A stretch of DNA of 64,000 nucleotides from Aridibacter sp965216195 (GTDB taxonomy: Bacteria; Acidobacteriota; Blastocatellia; Pyrinomonadales; Pyrinomonadaceae), in NCBI GenBank assembly GCA_965216195.1, contig OZ244151.1, positions 310,001-374,000 on the forward strand. The letters are read 5' to 3'. The position numbers were made by a program, and so were the translations under genes. This document shows, piece after piece, positions 8,805-17,979 of the stretch (within the stretch, counting starts at the first letter, position 1; each line of letters begins with the position of its first letter). Below the pieces are notes generated by a model. It made no database searches. It was not told the DNA's origin and was given only the letters and a program-made list of their open reading frames with translations.

Positions 8805-9518
8805 ATGAACAAGAAATGCCCCAGTTGTGATTTGCTGAATTTCCGAGACGCTAAATTTTGTCAGCGCTGCTACACGCTCATTTCCACTGTTTCTTTAAAC
8901 TCAGATCGGGAAAACGGCGGAATCGCGAGAATGCTGATAAGACGCGCTCTGATATGCATCGGGATGTGTTTGTTTGTATTAGTAGGGTTTTATGCCTCTC
9001 TTGTTTTTTCCTCGAAGTCACTAAACGCTGAGGAATCAGCAAAAGTTGAAAAAGCGATTGAGCTGCTCGAGAAAAAGGGATTTTACGAAGAAGTTTATTA
9101 TCTTAGAAACTTTGCTGTTTTTCGCGGCAGTGATAACTGGCTAAACTCCTTGGTTCAAAAGGAAAACGCCTATGCGGCGACGAATTACCCTTTTGAGATA
9201 ATGACTATCTATCCCGACTTTTTCACCTACACGAAGGACGACGTAGAAAGAGCTGCAATTCTTCTTCACGAAGCAAAACACCTCCAAGGCGAAGAAGAAA
9301 AGGTCGCGTATGAGTTTGTTTGGAAAAACCGTCAGGCTTTGGGCTGGACCGAAGCCGAATATCATAAATCAGTTCTTTGGAAAAACGTCCGCCGCCAGAC
9401 ACGTGAATATGCACCAAACCTGTTTATCTGCGAGTTTAATAATTATGGCGATTGCACTAACGACGGTTCATTGATAGATGGGATCGTTGAAAAAGCCTCA
9501 CTTTCCAATTCTTTCTAA
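8805..9518 (+). CDS. Zinc-ribbon membrane protein with HExxH-like HEAKH motif
   Basis: A 237-residue protein with an N-terminal zinc ribbon (Cys5, Cys8, Cys19, Cys22), one membrane helix at about residues 46-66, and an extracytoplasmic domain. That domain contains AAILLHEAKHLQGEEEKVAY (His155, Glu156, His159), the spacing of a zincin HExxH metallopeptidase site, and a later Glu-rich helix that could supply the third ligand. An intramembrane or periplasmic protease is possible, but the family is not recognised. Its last 21 bases overlap the end of mfd on the other strand. No clear ribosome-binding site precedes the ATG. Confidence 0.7.
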   Translation: MNKKCPSCDLLNFRDAKFCQRCYTLISTVSLNSDRENGGIARMLIRRALICIGMCLFVLVGFYASLVFSSKSLNAEESAKVEKAIELLEKKGFYEEVYYLRNFAVFRGSDNWLNSLVQKENAYAATNYPFEIMTIYPDFFTYTKDDVERAAILLHEAKHLQGEEEKVAYEFVWKNRQALGWTEAEYHKSVLWKNVRRQTREYAPNLFICEFNNYGDCTNDGSLIDGIVEKASLSNSF

Positions 9519-12500
9519 AACTTCACGCGCATGTTCGATCGGATTTTCCGCCGCACTAGGCAAACGTAGGATACCATTCGGCGAAAATGCAGCTCCCTCC
9601 AATTCTTCAACCAATTTCATTAACTTTTCAGGGTCAATTTGAGATTTTTCATCGAGTTTGATCGCGATGCCGTCTTTCGTCTTATCAACTGAGACGATAT
9701 GCAAGATTTCCGCCGTCTGCCGCAGGCGCGAATAATCAAAGAGGTTTTCCACGGATTCAGGAAGTGTGCCGTAGCGATCCTGCACTTCAAGATAAATCTT
9801 CCTAAGGTCTTCGTCCGTCTCCGTTGAGGAAATTCGCTTGTATGTGCGAAGCCTCTGGCTCGTTTCGCTTATATAATCTTGCGGGATTGAAACGTCGATT
9901 CCGAGATTAATCGAAACGCTTGTTTCATCTTCGATTTCCTCGCCGCGAAGTTCCTGGATCGTGCGGTTGAGCATTTTTGTGTAGAGATCAAATCCTAGCG
10001 AATCGATGTGTCCGGATTGTTGCCCGCTTAAAATATTGCCCGCACCGCGCAACTCCAAATCGAGTGCAGCGATACGAAAACCCGCTCCCAGATCGGAAAA
10101 TTCACGTATTGCAGACAGGCGTCTGCGGGCGATTGGCGTAAGTTCCTGTTCGCCGGGAATCAGCAAATACGCGTAAGCGCGGCGTGACGAGCGCCCTACA
10201 CGCCCCCGAAGTTGGTAAAGTTGAGAAAGTCCGTAATTATCCGCACGGTTGATAATCACTGTGTTTGCACGCGGGATATCAATTCCGTTTTCGATGATCG
10301 TAGTCGCTACAAGCACGTCGTATTTGTAATCGACAAAATCGAGCATTACCTTTTCCAGTTCTTTTTCAGACATCTGTCCGTGTCCGATTGCGATTCGCGC
10401 ATTTGGAACGATTTTTTGAACGTGAGCCGCGATTGCTTCAATCGTTTGAACACGATTGTGTATGAAAAAGACCTGACCGTTTCGCGCCAGCTCGAGCTCA
10501 ATTGCAGACTTGATAACGCCTTCTGAAAACTGCACAACCTGCGTATTGATCGAAAGCCTGTCACGCGGAGGCGTTTCGATTACAGACATATCACGCATTC
10601 CGATCATAGACATATTCAACGTACGCGGAATCGGTGTTGCAGTGAGCGTAAGCACATCAACCTTCTTTTTCAGCTGTTTCAATTTCTCCTTATGCGCGAC
10701 GCCGAAACGCTGTTCTTCATCCACGATTACGAGCCCGAGATTCGGAAATTTTACGTCGTTTGACAATAGTCTGTGAGTGCCGATCAAAATATCGACGTCA
10801 CCTTTTTCGGCATTTGCGACGATCTCTTTTTGCTCTTTTCGCGAGCGAAAACGCGAGATCATATCGATCTTTATCGGAAACGCCGCAAACCTCTGTTTGA
10901 AGGTTTCGAAATGCTGATAAGAAAGAACGGTGGTCGGCGTCAAAACTGCCGCTTGTTTTCCGTCCATCACCGCTTTGAACGCCGCGCGCATCGCCACTTC
11001 TGTTTTCCCGTAGCCTACATCGCCGATTACGAGGCGATCCATTGGAGTCGCCGTTTCCATATCTTTTTTTATGTCATCGATCGAGGTCGCTTGATCCGTC
11101 GTAAGCTTATAAGGAAATGCATCTTCAAACTCCTTTTGCCACGGGGCATCTTTTGAAAACGCAAATCCTTTTACGAGTTTTCGCTCAGCATAAAGACGCA
11201 ATAGCTCATCCGCCATATCGCGCATCGCTCGTTTTGCTTTCGCCTTGGTCTTCTGCCAACCCATTCCGCCAAGGCGATCCAAACTAGGTTGTGTGCCTTC
11301 GCTTGAGCCGTAGCGGGAAACGAGGTCGAGCCGCTCGACCGGCACAAAAAGCTTAGCGTCGTCGGCATAAACGAGGAGCATAAACTCGCGCTGGGCTCCA
11401 TGCGAGTCGATCATTTGCAAGCCTTCAAAGCGTCCGATGCCATGATCGACATGCACAACGAAATCGCCCGGCTTAAGATCGCGGAAATCTGAGATGAAAG
11501 CGCTGGTTTTCGATTTTCGGGATTTAGGTTGAGGACGGTTTGGCTGAAATTCCTGCTGAAATTTTTCGCCGAAGAGTTCCGCTTCCGTATAAATTTCGGC
11601 GTCCAAATCCGGTATTTCGAACCCGCTTGAGAGATTGCCAACGCGGACTAAATCTTCAGGTAAAATTACTTCGTAATCACGTAGAATATCGTTGAAACGT
11701 TCTGCGAGTCCCTGCGACTGAAAGACGAAAAGCGCCTGATGAAAGTCTGCAGCAAATTTCTTGATATCGCCGCAGTATCTTCTGACCGAACGCGATTGAA
11801 TTTCGAAATTGACAGACTTTTCTGCGGTGGAAAAAAGGAAGAGGGGTTTTTGGTTTTTGGCTTTCGATTTTTGGTTCTTGGTTTTTGGTTTTGCGATGTC
11901 GGGTTTTGAAAGTTTGCCTTCCAGCGAAAATTCCTCGTCTGTTTCAGCCGCCACTTTTCCGAGGCTTCTCAATTCAATTCGCTGCATTTCGTTTAATTTT
12001 TCGCGAAGTTCCCCACCTGTGAGAAAAATCTCTTCGGGTTTGAGACCAATTTCCCCGTGTTCGATTATTTCCTCATAATGGTCTTCGGTTTTCTCGTAAA
12101 AACCGGCGAGATTTTGTTCGATGATGGTTGGCTCATCGATTACAAAAATCGCATTTTCGAGATAATCAAATATGCTCGAATCGTGTTTCTTAACGAGCGG
12201 CATCAAAAACTCCCAACCCGAAAAGGTTTCTCCCTCTGCCGCGAATTCTGTGCGATCTTTTAGATTGCGGACAAATTCTTCGTCGCAAAAGCGCTCGTTT
12301 GCTGCCTCTGTCCATAATTTAAAGTCTTCGTCGGTTGCGGAAAATTCGCGCATAGGGGCGATCGAAATTTCTTTCACCTGTTCGATTGAAAGCTGAGAAT
12401 CTGCGTCAAACGTGCGAATTGAATCGACTGTATCACCAAAAAATTCAATCCGCGCGGGAGTTTCCGAATCAGGCGACCAGACATCGACGATCCCTCCGCG

Positions 12501-13049
12501 CACCGAAAATTCACCGATATTCGCGATTGGTTCCTCTTGCCTGTAACCGCTCGCCAAAAGTTTTCCTATCAATTCTTCAGGTGGAAAATCCTTGTCGCGT
12601 TTCAAATTCACGCCGAGCTTTCTTAGCTTTTCGGGTACGGGAATTTTTGTGACGAGAGATTTCGCGGTAACGAGTAGGAATTCCGGCGACGAATTCGTTA
12701 AGCTCCAGAGCGCGAGCGCCCGCTCTTCTTGAGTTTCCGCGTGGGGTGAAACTCCCGAATAAGGATCTGCGTCAAACGCGGGAAGGCATAAAATCTTCGC
12801 GGTTTGATTCTGCTGCTCGGAGTGCGTTCGAAAGAAGTCGAGATCGGTTTTCCATGTTTCTAAATCTCTGTTGAGGTCTGCGACGATTACTAAAGTTTTT
12901 CCGGTTTGTTTTTGAAGCGCGTAAAGTACAAATGCCTTTGCGGAAATTGAAGTTAAACCGCTTAAGTTCAGCAATTTTGCGCCGCGCATTATCTCGTCAT
13001 GCAAACGGCTTGGTTCGTTGGAAGCTTCGGCGGTTTGGTTTATGGGCAT
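9498..13049 (-). CDS. mfd: Transcription-repair coupling factor Mfd
   Basis: A 1183-residue ATP-dependent DNA translocase that removes stalled RNA polymerase and recruits UvrA. The UvrB-homology region is N-terminal (VRGGIVDVWSPDSETPARIE). The RNA-polymerase-interacting CarD-like domain begins at FRDLKPGDFVVHVDHGIGRF. The motor has Walker A GDVGYGKTEVAMRA, a DEEQRFGV box, TATPIPRTLNMSMIGMRDMS and motif VI QLRGRVGRS. A TRCF domain closes the protein. Length is standard. Odd: a low-complexity Lys/Asn/Gln stretch at residues ~383-402 (KPKTKNQKSKAKNQK), encoded by a near-repeated purine-rich tract at 11856-11905, sits between the N-terminal module and the linker. Confidence 0.97.
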   Translation of the reverse strand: MPINQTAEASNEPSRLHDEIMRGAKLLNLSGLTSISAKAFVLYALQKQTGKTLVIVADLNRDLETWKTDLDFFRTHSEQQNQTAKILCLPAFDADPYSGVSPHAETQEERALALWSLTNSSPEFLLVTAKSLVTKIPVPEKLRKLGVNLKRDKDFPPEELIGKLLASGYRQEEPIANIGEFSVRGGIVDVWSPDSETPARIEFFGDTVDSIRTFDADSQLSIEQVKEISIAPMREFSATDEDFKLWTEAANERFCDEEFVRNLKDRTEFAAEGETFSGWEFLMPLVKKHDSSIFDYLENAIFVIDEPTIIEQNLAGFYEKTEDHYEEIIEHGEIGLKPEEIFLTGGELREKLNEMQRIELRSLGKVAAETDEEFSLEGKLSKPDIAKPKTKNQKSKAKNQKPLFLFSTAEKSVNFEIQSRSVRRYCGDIKKFAADFHQALFVFQSQGLAERFNDILRDYEVILPEDLVRVGNLSSGFEIPDLDAEIYTEAELFGEKFQQEFQPNRPQPKSRKSKTSAFISDFRDLKPGDFVVHVDHGIGRFEGLQMIDSHGAQREFMLLVYADDAKLFVPVERLDLVSRYGSSEGTQPSLDRLGGMGWQKTKAKAKRAMRDMADELLRLYAERKLVKGFAFSKDAPWQKEFEDAFPYKLTTDQATSIDDIKKDMETATPMDRLVIGDVGYGKTEVAMRAAFKAVMDGKQAAVLTPTTVLSYQHFETFKQRFAAFPIKIDMISRFRSRKEQKEIVANAEKGDVDILIGTHRLLSNDVKFPNLGLVIVDEEQRFGVAHKEKLKQLKKKVDVLTLTATPIPRTLNMSMIGMRDMSVIETPPRDRLSINTQVVQFSEGVIKSAIELELARNGQVFFIHNRVQTIEAIAAHVQKIVPNARIAIGHGQMSEKELEKVMLDFVDYKYDVLVATTIIENGIDIPRANTVIINRADNYGLSQLYQLRGRVGRSSRRAYAYLLIPGEQELTPIARRRLSAIREFSDLGAGFRIAALDLELRGAGNILSGQQSGHIDSLGFDLYTKMLNRTIQELRGEEIEDETSVSINLGIDVSIPQDYISETSQRLRTYKRISSTETDEDLRKIYLEVQDRYGTLPESVENLFDYSRLRQTAEILHIVSVDKTKDGIAIKLDEKSQIDPEKLMKLVEELEGAAFSPNGILRLPSAAENPIEHAREVLERIGK

Positions 13050-13064
13050 AAAATTTGCGGCTGG

Positions 13065-14162
13065 CTAACGTGAAAAATATAGAATCAATGCGGCAACGAG
13101 AACGAGGATTAGAAAAATCAAGGCACCAATTTTTACCCAACTGTAAGGTCTTTCACCTTGAACCTCGCCCGTTCTGCCGTTTACAAACACCTGATAGACA
13201 TTGTCTTTATATCGATAAGCGGCAGCGTAAATTGGCAAAAGTAAGTGTTTGAAAGTTACATTCGAAAAGCTTGTTGAAACGTCGTTAATTCTTTGCGTGT
13301 CACCGCCAATGTCGGCTCTTACATCCGAACGAATGGCAGTCTCAGCGATATCGCCAAACAATTGGTAACCCTCATCGAGCCGAACTTGATAGGTTTGGGC
13401 TTTGTGTCCGGAAAGGTATGCGGGATTGTAAGGTTTCGCCTCGTCTAAACCCCAGGGTTTCAGTTCATCGAGGTATTCCCGTGGGAGGAGTCGTGTAGCC
13501 GGTATCAACTCATCATCGAAATGTCTGTCAACTGTTCCGCTTGCCGAGTACCAGCGGGTTTTCCTGACCCGACGGGTTTTTCGTTTGCCATTTTGAGTAT
13601 AGCTTTGAGTCTCCCAATAATGTTCGCCGCGTTGCCCCGTGTAGTTGCTGATGGTATATGCGTCAAACGTCCAGTAAGGAATATAGATGCTGCGCTTATT
13701 TTCCGTTTTGGCGAGTTTCTTTAGTTTTGACGGCGCAAACCAAAGGGTGCGAACCCACTTTTGAAATTCTTCGCGAGCTTTTTCGGGAGTGACGAGAAGC
13801 GGCAAAATTCCTTTTGGAGCGATCAAAGGGTCGGTTGATTTGGGCTGCGCGACGATCTCTGCGCCGCAGAAATCGCAGTCTTCGGTCGTTTGAGGCGGGG
13901 TGAAGATGATCACCGCTCCACAGCTATTGCATTCAACCTGCATCGTATCGAGCGCCATTGGCTGCAGCGAGGTCGCGCCTTTGTCGAGGAACTTCTCGTA
14001 CGAGACCTCCTTAATTTCTCCTTCCGAATCAATGTCTTGACTGTGTTCGCAGTATGTGCATCGGAGTTTTTGAAGCGCGGGGTCAAAGTGCATATCCGCA
14101 GCGCAGCTGTCACATGAGAAACGGCTTACGTTTTCATCTTTTATCTCTTTGAATTTGTCCAT
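13065..14162 (-). CDS. Double zinc-ribbon, C-terminally anchored membrane protein
   Basis: A 365-residue protein. It has two zinc ribbons near the N-terminus (CDSCAADMHF...CTYC and CNSCGAVIIF...CDFCG), the 'PriA-like zinc ribbon' type found in many bacterial membrane proteins. The middle ~200 residues are aromatic- and Tyr-rich (KRSIYIPYWTFDAYTISNY, YETQSYTQNGK-like stretch). It ends with one hydrophobic helix (KIGALIFLILVLVAALILYF). Proteins of this design are widespread and uncharacterised; similarity to a helicase is limited to the zinc ribbon. It stops 16 bases upstream (in its own direction) of nothing co-oriented but mfd, which follows after 15 bases, so the two may be cotranscribed. 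Confidence 0.78.
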   Translation of the reverse strand: MDKFKEIKDENVSRFSCDSCAADMHFDPALQKLRCTYCEHSQDIDSEGEIKEVSYEKFLDKGATSLQPMALDTMQVECNSCGAVIIFTPPQTTEDCDFCGAEIVAQPKSTDPLIAPKGILPLLVTPEKAREEFQKWVRTLWFAPSKLKKLAKTENKRSIYIPYWTFDAYTISNYTGQRGEHYWETQSYTQNGKRKTRRVRKTRWYSASGTVDRHFDDELIPATRLLPREYLDELKPWGLDEAKPYNPAYLSGHKAQTYQVRLDEGYQLFGDIAETAIRSDVRADIGGDTQRINDVSTSFSNVTFKHLLLPIYAAAYRYKDNVYQVFVNGRTGEVQGERPYSWVKIGALIFLILVLVAALILYFSR

Positions 14163-14176
14163 GGCAGTTACAAAAT

Positions 14177-14575
14177 CTAATCGAGCAGCATCAACACAGC
14201 CTCACCTTCAACGAGAATTTCATCATCTTGGTTTCGGCAAACTGTTTCGATCGTAACAATGGGTTTATCGTGCCGTATGTGTTTAACGACGCCAGTTGTT
14301 GTTACGGTATCGCCGATAAACGCCGGATGCCGGAAGGTCAGGGTTTGCCCAAGGTAAACCACTTTTCTAACGCTCAGCTCCCAACCTAAAAGCCCGGAAA
14401 TAAACGAGGCTGTCAGCATTCCGTGTCCGATTCGCTTTTTAAAGCGCGTTTTCGACGCAAACTCATCATCAAGATGAATCGGATTGTAATCGCCGGCAAC
14501 ATCGGCAAACTGCCTGATCAATACGTCCGTAATCTCTTTCTTAACCGAAAATGTGTCGCCGATTTCTAAACTCAT
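14177..14575 (-). CDS. MaoC-like (R)-specific enoyl-CoA hydratase
   Basis: A 132-residue single hot-dog-fold hydratase. The catalytic pair is visible in AGDYNPIHLDDEFASKTRFK (Asp and His of D-x-N-P-I-H) and GHGMLTASFISGLL. These enzymes hydrate enoyl-CoA to (R)-3-hydroxyacyl-CoA, in fatty acid or polyhydroxyalkanoate metabolism. The start is taken as ATG 14575 rather than the in-frame TTG at 14593. The gene ends 15 bases before the zinc-ribbon gene starts, suggesting a short operon MaoC-zinc ribbon-mfd. Confidence 0.88.
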   Translation of the reverse strand: MSLEIGDTFSVKKEITDVLIRQFADVAGDYNPIHLDDEFASKTRFKKRIGHGMLTASFISGLLGWELSVRKVVYLGQTLTFRHPAFIGDTVTTTGVVKHIRHDKPIVTIETVCRNQDDEILVEGEAVLMLLD

Positions 14576-14698
14576 AGTTTCATTTAAACGCAATTATTCG
14601 CAGAAAACGGAAATGACCGCCTATGTCATTCGCGTTTACTGCTTGAAATTTACTTTTTAGACTTTCGCATGTATGAATTTTGTTTTCAAAAACAGAAT

Positions 14699-14727
14699 AA
14701 AAAAAGTCCGCTTCATCGGAAGCGGAC
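14699..14727 (-). terminator. Rho-independent terminator
   Basis: On the minus strand a 9-bp stem (GTCCGCTTC / GAAGCGGAC within 14706-14727, CGAT-type loop) is followed by seven T residues (14705-14699). It ends the transcript of the 14761-15426 gene and separates it from the MaoC gene. Confidence 0.85.
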
Positions 14728-14760
14728 ACAAGTAAAACGTAAGGAGTAAAAATCTCGATT

Positions 14761-15426
14761 CTAATGTAGACAAATTTCGCTGTTATTCCATCCGAATTTC
14801 AACTCTTCCTCGGCAACGGGTTTGCCGTTTTTCTTTTTTGTTAAAGTTCCTTTCAGAACTTTTTCTTCCAGTTCGAGAGTGTAAAAATTTCCTTTGACGA
14901 GATATTCACCGTTGAATTCAAAAGAAATTCCGTTCCTTGTTTTGGTCGTAAAACTGATTTTCCCATCCTCAATTTCGATGTTGGGTATATCAAAATAGTC
15001 GTGCATTTCGCAGCCATCTTCACCGCTATCACTGTCTTCCAACAACAGAGTTCCTTGGGGGGGCATGAAGTCTCCGAATCTTTCATCTTCCGATTCAACC
15101 TCAAAATTTTTGTTGGCAATTGTAAAGAGGAAAAAATCGCCAAACGTTTTAGATTCTTCAAGCAAATAGTACCTTCCTTCCGGGTCAAAATATCTGAGGT
15201 TTTCTTCATCTTCTTTCGGATCCGAAAGCTTTTCTTCCTCAAAATCAATTGGTAAGACTGAATTCGGGTCGTTGATATCGAATTCAGACCTCTCCATTTT
15301 TATGCTTTCGGTCTGTGACGTTGACCTGCTTTCGAGAAAATATCGGAAAACGGCAATCCAGGCGACGCCAATTGCAAAAGTAAGTGTTCCGATGATCAAG
15401 TTTAATAAGATTGTTTTTAGATTCAT
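14761..15426 (-). CDS. Membrane-anchored hypothetical protein, paralogue of 15469-16113
   Basis: A 221-residue protein with one N-terminal helix (LLNLIIGTLTFAIGVAWIAV) and an acidic extracytoplasmic domain. The domain ends with a beta-rich part (EDGKISFTTKTRNGISFEFN, GNFYTLELEEKVLKGTLTKK, plus WNNSEICLH at the C-terminus). The anchor resembles that of the next gene upstream (LLNFFIGWLTFTIGISWLGF), and both share the order anchor, acidic linker, 'GxxYEFxG' sheet, 'GTLxK...' strand. The two are likely duplicates. ATG 15426 is preferred to GTG 15432 because GAGGT lies nine bases before it. Function unknown. Confidence 0.65.
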   Translation of the reverse strand: MNLKTILLNLIIGTLTFAIGVAWIAVFRYFLESRSTSQTESIKMERSEFDINDPNSVLPIDFEEEKLSDPKEDEENLRYFDPEGRYYLLEESKTFGDFFLFTIANKNFEVESEDERFGDFMPPQGTLLLEDSDSGEDGCEMHDYFDIPNIEIEDGKISFTTKTRNGISFEFNGEYLVKGNFYTLELEEKVLKGTLTKKKNGKPVAEEELKFGWNNSEICLH

Positions 15427-15468
15427 TGACACTACCTCGGTTTCTATTTCGTTAGTTCTTAGAATTAT

Positions 15469-16113
15469 TCAGCACCCTTCAATCTTGCGAAAAGTAATTT
15501 CATACCTTTTCACAATCTTTCCGTTCTTAATTTTCATGAGCGCACCAATGAGGACTGGCTCCTTACTTGGCGACGGATCGTTTGGGTCAAGACCAAATGC
15601 TCCCGAGTATTCATAACTTACGCCACCTAACGTATTTGTGGAAAAAAATAGTTCTCGTTGTGCGAGAAGAACTTTTTCAAACTTAAAGCTTTTGTTTGTC
15701 TTAAAGTGACCTACTGGCGGTCCAATCAAATAATCAATTCTCTGAGAATCAGCGCCAGCGAAATGGAGCTCCATTTCTTTGAACTCCTTGAATGGTTTAT
15801 ATGTTGAATCGTCAATTTCATAGGCGCCGCTAAAGCTAAAGCTGGTGAAAGCCGATTCTTCGACGGCTTTAAGTGCTGCTTCTTTTACCACACCAGCGGC
15901 CTTATTAGCGGTATTTTTAATGTCTTCGTCTTTCTCGATTTTGAGACCACTGTTTGATCTTTCCGAGGGACTCATTGAAGAGGGTTCCGCTTTTACGGAT
16001 TCGATTTCGGTTTGAACCGGTACGAAGAATTGATAAAAGCCAAGCCAGCTGATTCCGATTGTGAATGTCAACCAACCGATGAAAAAGTTTAAGAGAAAGC
16101 TTTTGAATCTCAC
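15469..16113 (-). CDS. Membrane-anchored hypothetical protein, paralogue of 14761-15426
   Basis: A 214-residue protein with the same plan as its downstream neighbour: N-terminal helix (residues ~7-28), a Ser/Glu linker, then a beta-rich domain (ELFFSTNTLGGVSYEYSGAF, VLIGALMKIKNGKIVKRYEI). It starts with GTG at 16113, six bases after GGAG. There are 42 bases to the next gene, so the pair probably forms one transcript ending at the 14699-14727 terminator. No family is recognised. Confidence 0.65.
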   Translation of the reverse strand: MRFKSFLLNFFIGWLTFTIGISWLGFYQFFVPVQTEIESVKAEPSSMSPSERSNSGLKIEKDEDIKNTANKAAGVVKEAALKAVEESAFTSFSFSGAYEIDDSTYKPFKEFKEMELHFAGADSQRIDYLIGPPVGHFKTNKSFKFEKVLLAQRELFFSTNTLGGVSYEYSGAFGLDPNDPSPSKEPVLIGALMKIKNGKIVKRYEITFRKIEGC

Positions 16114-16305
16114 TTGTTACTCCAAATTGCAAATGGTTTAAGGACTGCTAGGTTCAAATTATATTCACATGTGGAATCTCCAATAGCGGTTTCCTACTGT
16201 GAGCCTACTGAGGTTATCCACACCAGTTTCGAATTAAAGGTTGAAATTCGCCGTTTTACAACTTTTTCGCTAAACTCTAAACTCTGAACTTTGAACTTAA
16301 AAGAT

Positions 16306-17919
16306 ATGAATATCCCTGAATATACAGAAATTATTGAGCCAAACGATCAAACCGAAGCTCGTGAGCAAAATCTAAAAGAACTGATCGAACTCATCGGCAA
16401 TCCGTATCCGAATAAGTTTGAACGGTCGGATATCTCGGGCGAAGAAGACACTATCTCAAGAATCGCCGTGCTCCCGGAAGCAGTCGAAGCCGAAAAGGAG
16501 ATAGGAAAGATCATCGCCAATTTAGGCGAAGGCGAAAGGCTAAATGCGGAATCGAAACAACCGCTTAATGAAAAACTCAAAGCGCTTGGGGTGGTTCGTG
16601 TTGCGGGTAGGCTTGCAACTCCGCCGCGTGTAATGGGCAAAGCCGCGTTTGTGCATTTATCGGATGGCAAAGAGCGGCTGCAAATTTACGTTCGCAAGCA
16701 AGATGCAAAGGCGATTCACAACGACACTGGCGAGGCTCTCGAAGAGGGAAATACCGGCTTTTCGCTTTTCAAACGACTTGATCACGGCGATTTTGTTGGC
16801 GTGGAAGGTTTCTTGTTTTTGACAAATACGGGCGAACTTTCAATTCACGTCGAGCGGATTCAGTTTCTTGCAAAAGCGATGGTTCCGATGCCCGACAAAA
16901 TGCACGGAATTGCCGATCCTGAAATTCGCAGGCGTTATCGATATGTTGATCTGATTGGTTCGAGTTTGCAGGTTGAAGACGAAGGTTTAACAACGCGTGA
17001 AGTATTCGAACGCCGCGCAAAAATTATTTCTTCCTTTCGGCATTATCTCGAGGATGACGGCTACATCGAAGTTGAAACGCCAATGCTTACGCCAAAAGCT
17101 ACGGGCGCGGCGGCAGAACCTTTTGAAACTTATCACAACGCTCTCGATATTAAGCTCTACGCACGGATTGCTCCCGAACTTTATCTAAAAAGATTGATGG
17201 TTGGCGGGTTTGAGAAGGTTTACGAACTCAACCGAAACTTTCGCAACGAAGGTTTGTCGCACAAACACAGCCCCGAATTTACGATGCTTGAATTCTATTG
17301 CGCCTATATGGATGTCAACGGAATGATGGATTTCGCTGAGGAGATGATTCGCGAATCGGTTCAGAAGGCTACGGGCGGTTTAACAATTGAATACGAAGGA
17401 AACGAGATCGATTTTGAAAAACCGTTTGAACGACTGGCGATGAAAAACGCTATCTTGCGTTACAAACCCGACGCGGAAGTTACCGAAGAAAATATGGAGG
17501 AATTATTCGACGAATACGCCGAAGAAAACATAGTCCAGCCGACTTTTATTATCGACTATCCCAAATCTATTTCTCCCCTTTCCAAGGCGTCGCCGGAGAA
17601 TCCAAACGTTGCCGAGCGTTTTGAATTATTCATCAACGGAATGGAATGTGCGAACGGATTTTCGGAATTAAACTCGCCGAAGGAGCAGTACGAACGCTTT
17701 GTCGATCAAATGAAGGAACGCGAATCAGGTGACGCCGAGGCGATGGTAATGGATGAAGATTATATAAGAGCTTTGTCGTACGGAATGCCGCCCGCTGCTG
17801 GAATCGGCATCGGAGTTGACCGCCTTGTAATGCTTCTTACAAACCGTCACCACATACGCGATGTCGTTTTGTTCCCGCATATGCGACCGGAGAAGAATAC
17901 CACAGGGGATACGGAGTAG
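16306..17919 (+). CDS. lysS: Lysyl-tRNA synthetase, class II
   Basis: A 537-residue class II synthetase that charges tRNA-Lys. The N-terminal OB-fold anticodon-binding domain includes VRVAGRLATPPRVMGKAAFV and LQIYVRKQDA. Motif 2 is FRNEGLSHKHSPEFTMLEFY and motif 3 is GIGIGVDRLVMLLTNRHHIR. ATG 16306 is preferred over the upstream in-frame TTG 16291; neither has a strong ribosome-binding site. The TAG stop at 17917-17919 lies inside the first copy of a REP-like hairpin that flanks the following transposase gene. Confidence 0.95.
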   Translation: MNIPEYTEIIEPNDQTEAREQNLKELIELIGNPYPNKFERSDISGEEDTISRIAVLPEAVEAEKEIGKIIANLGEGERLNAESKQPLNEKLKALGVVRVAGRLATPPRVMGKAAFVHLSDGKERLQIYVRKQDAKAIHNDTGEALEEGNTGFSLFKRLDHGDFVGVEGFLFLTNTGELSIHVERIQFLAKAMVPMPDKMHGIADPEIRRRYRYVDLIGSSLQVEDEGLTTREVFERRAKIISSFRHYLEDDGYIEVETPMLTPKATGAAAEPFETYHNALDIKLYARIAPELYLKRLMVGGFEKVYELNRNFRNEGLSHKHSPEFTMLEFYCAYMDVNGMMDFAEEMIRESVQKATGGLTIEYEGNEIDFEKPFERLAMKNAILRYKPDAEVTEENMEELFDEYAEENIVQPTFIIDYPKSISPLSKASPENPNVAERFELFINGMECANGFSELNSPKEQYERFVDQMKERESGDAEAMVMDEDYIRALSYGMPPAAGIGIGVDRLVMLLTNRHHIRDVVLFPHMRPEKNTTGDTE

Positions 17920-17947
17920 GGGCGGGTCTTGTGCCCGCCCAATAAGC
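17916..17947. repeat. REP-type hairpin, left copy flanking the RAYT gene
   Basis: A 32-base unit that is an inverted match of 18463-18494. It folds on itself: GGGCGGG (17920-17926) pairs with CCCGCCC (17934-17940) around a 7-base loop. It differs from the other copy by a G-C to A-T exchange on both stem sides, so pairing is preserved. It overlaps the lysS stop codon. Confidence 0.9.
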
Positions 17948-17979
17948 CGTTAGGCGCAAAAAACAATTAGGACCTCATA

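Noticed and set aside
11856..11905. Repetitive tract within mfd as a mobile insertion or intein
   Set aside because: It adds only about 20 Lys/Asn/Gln residues in frame in a linker; no intein or transposon ends are visible.
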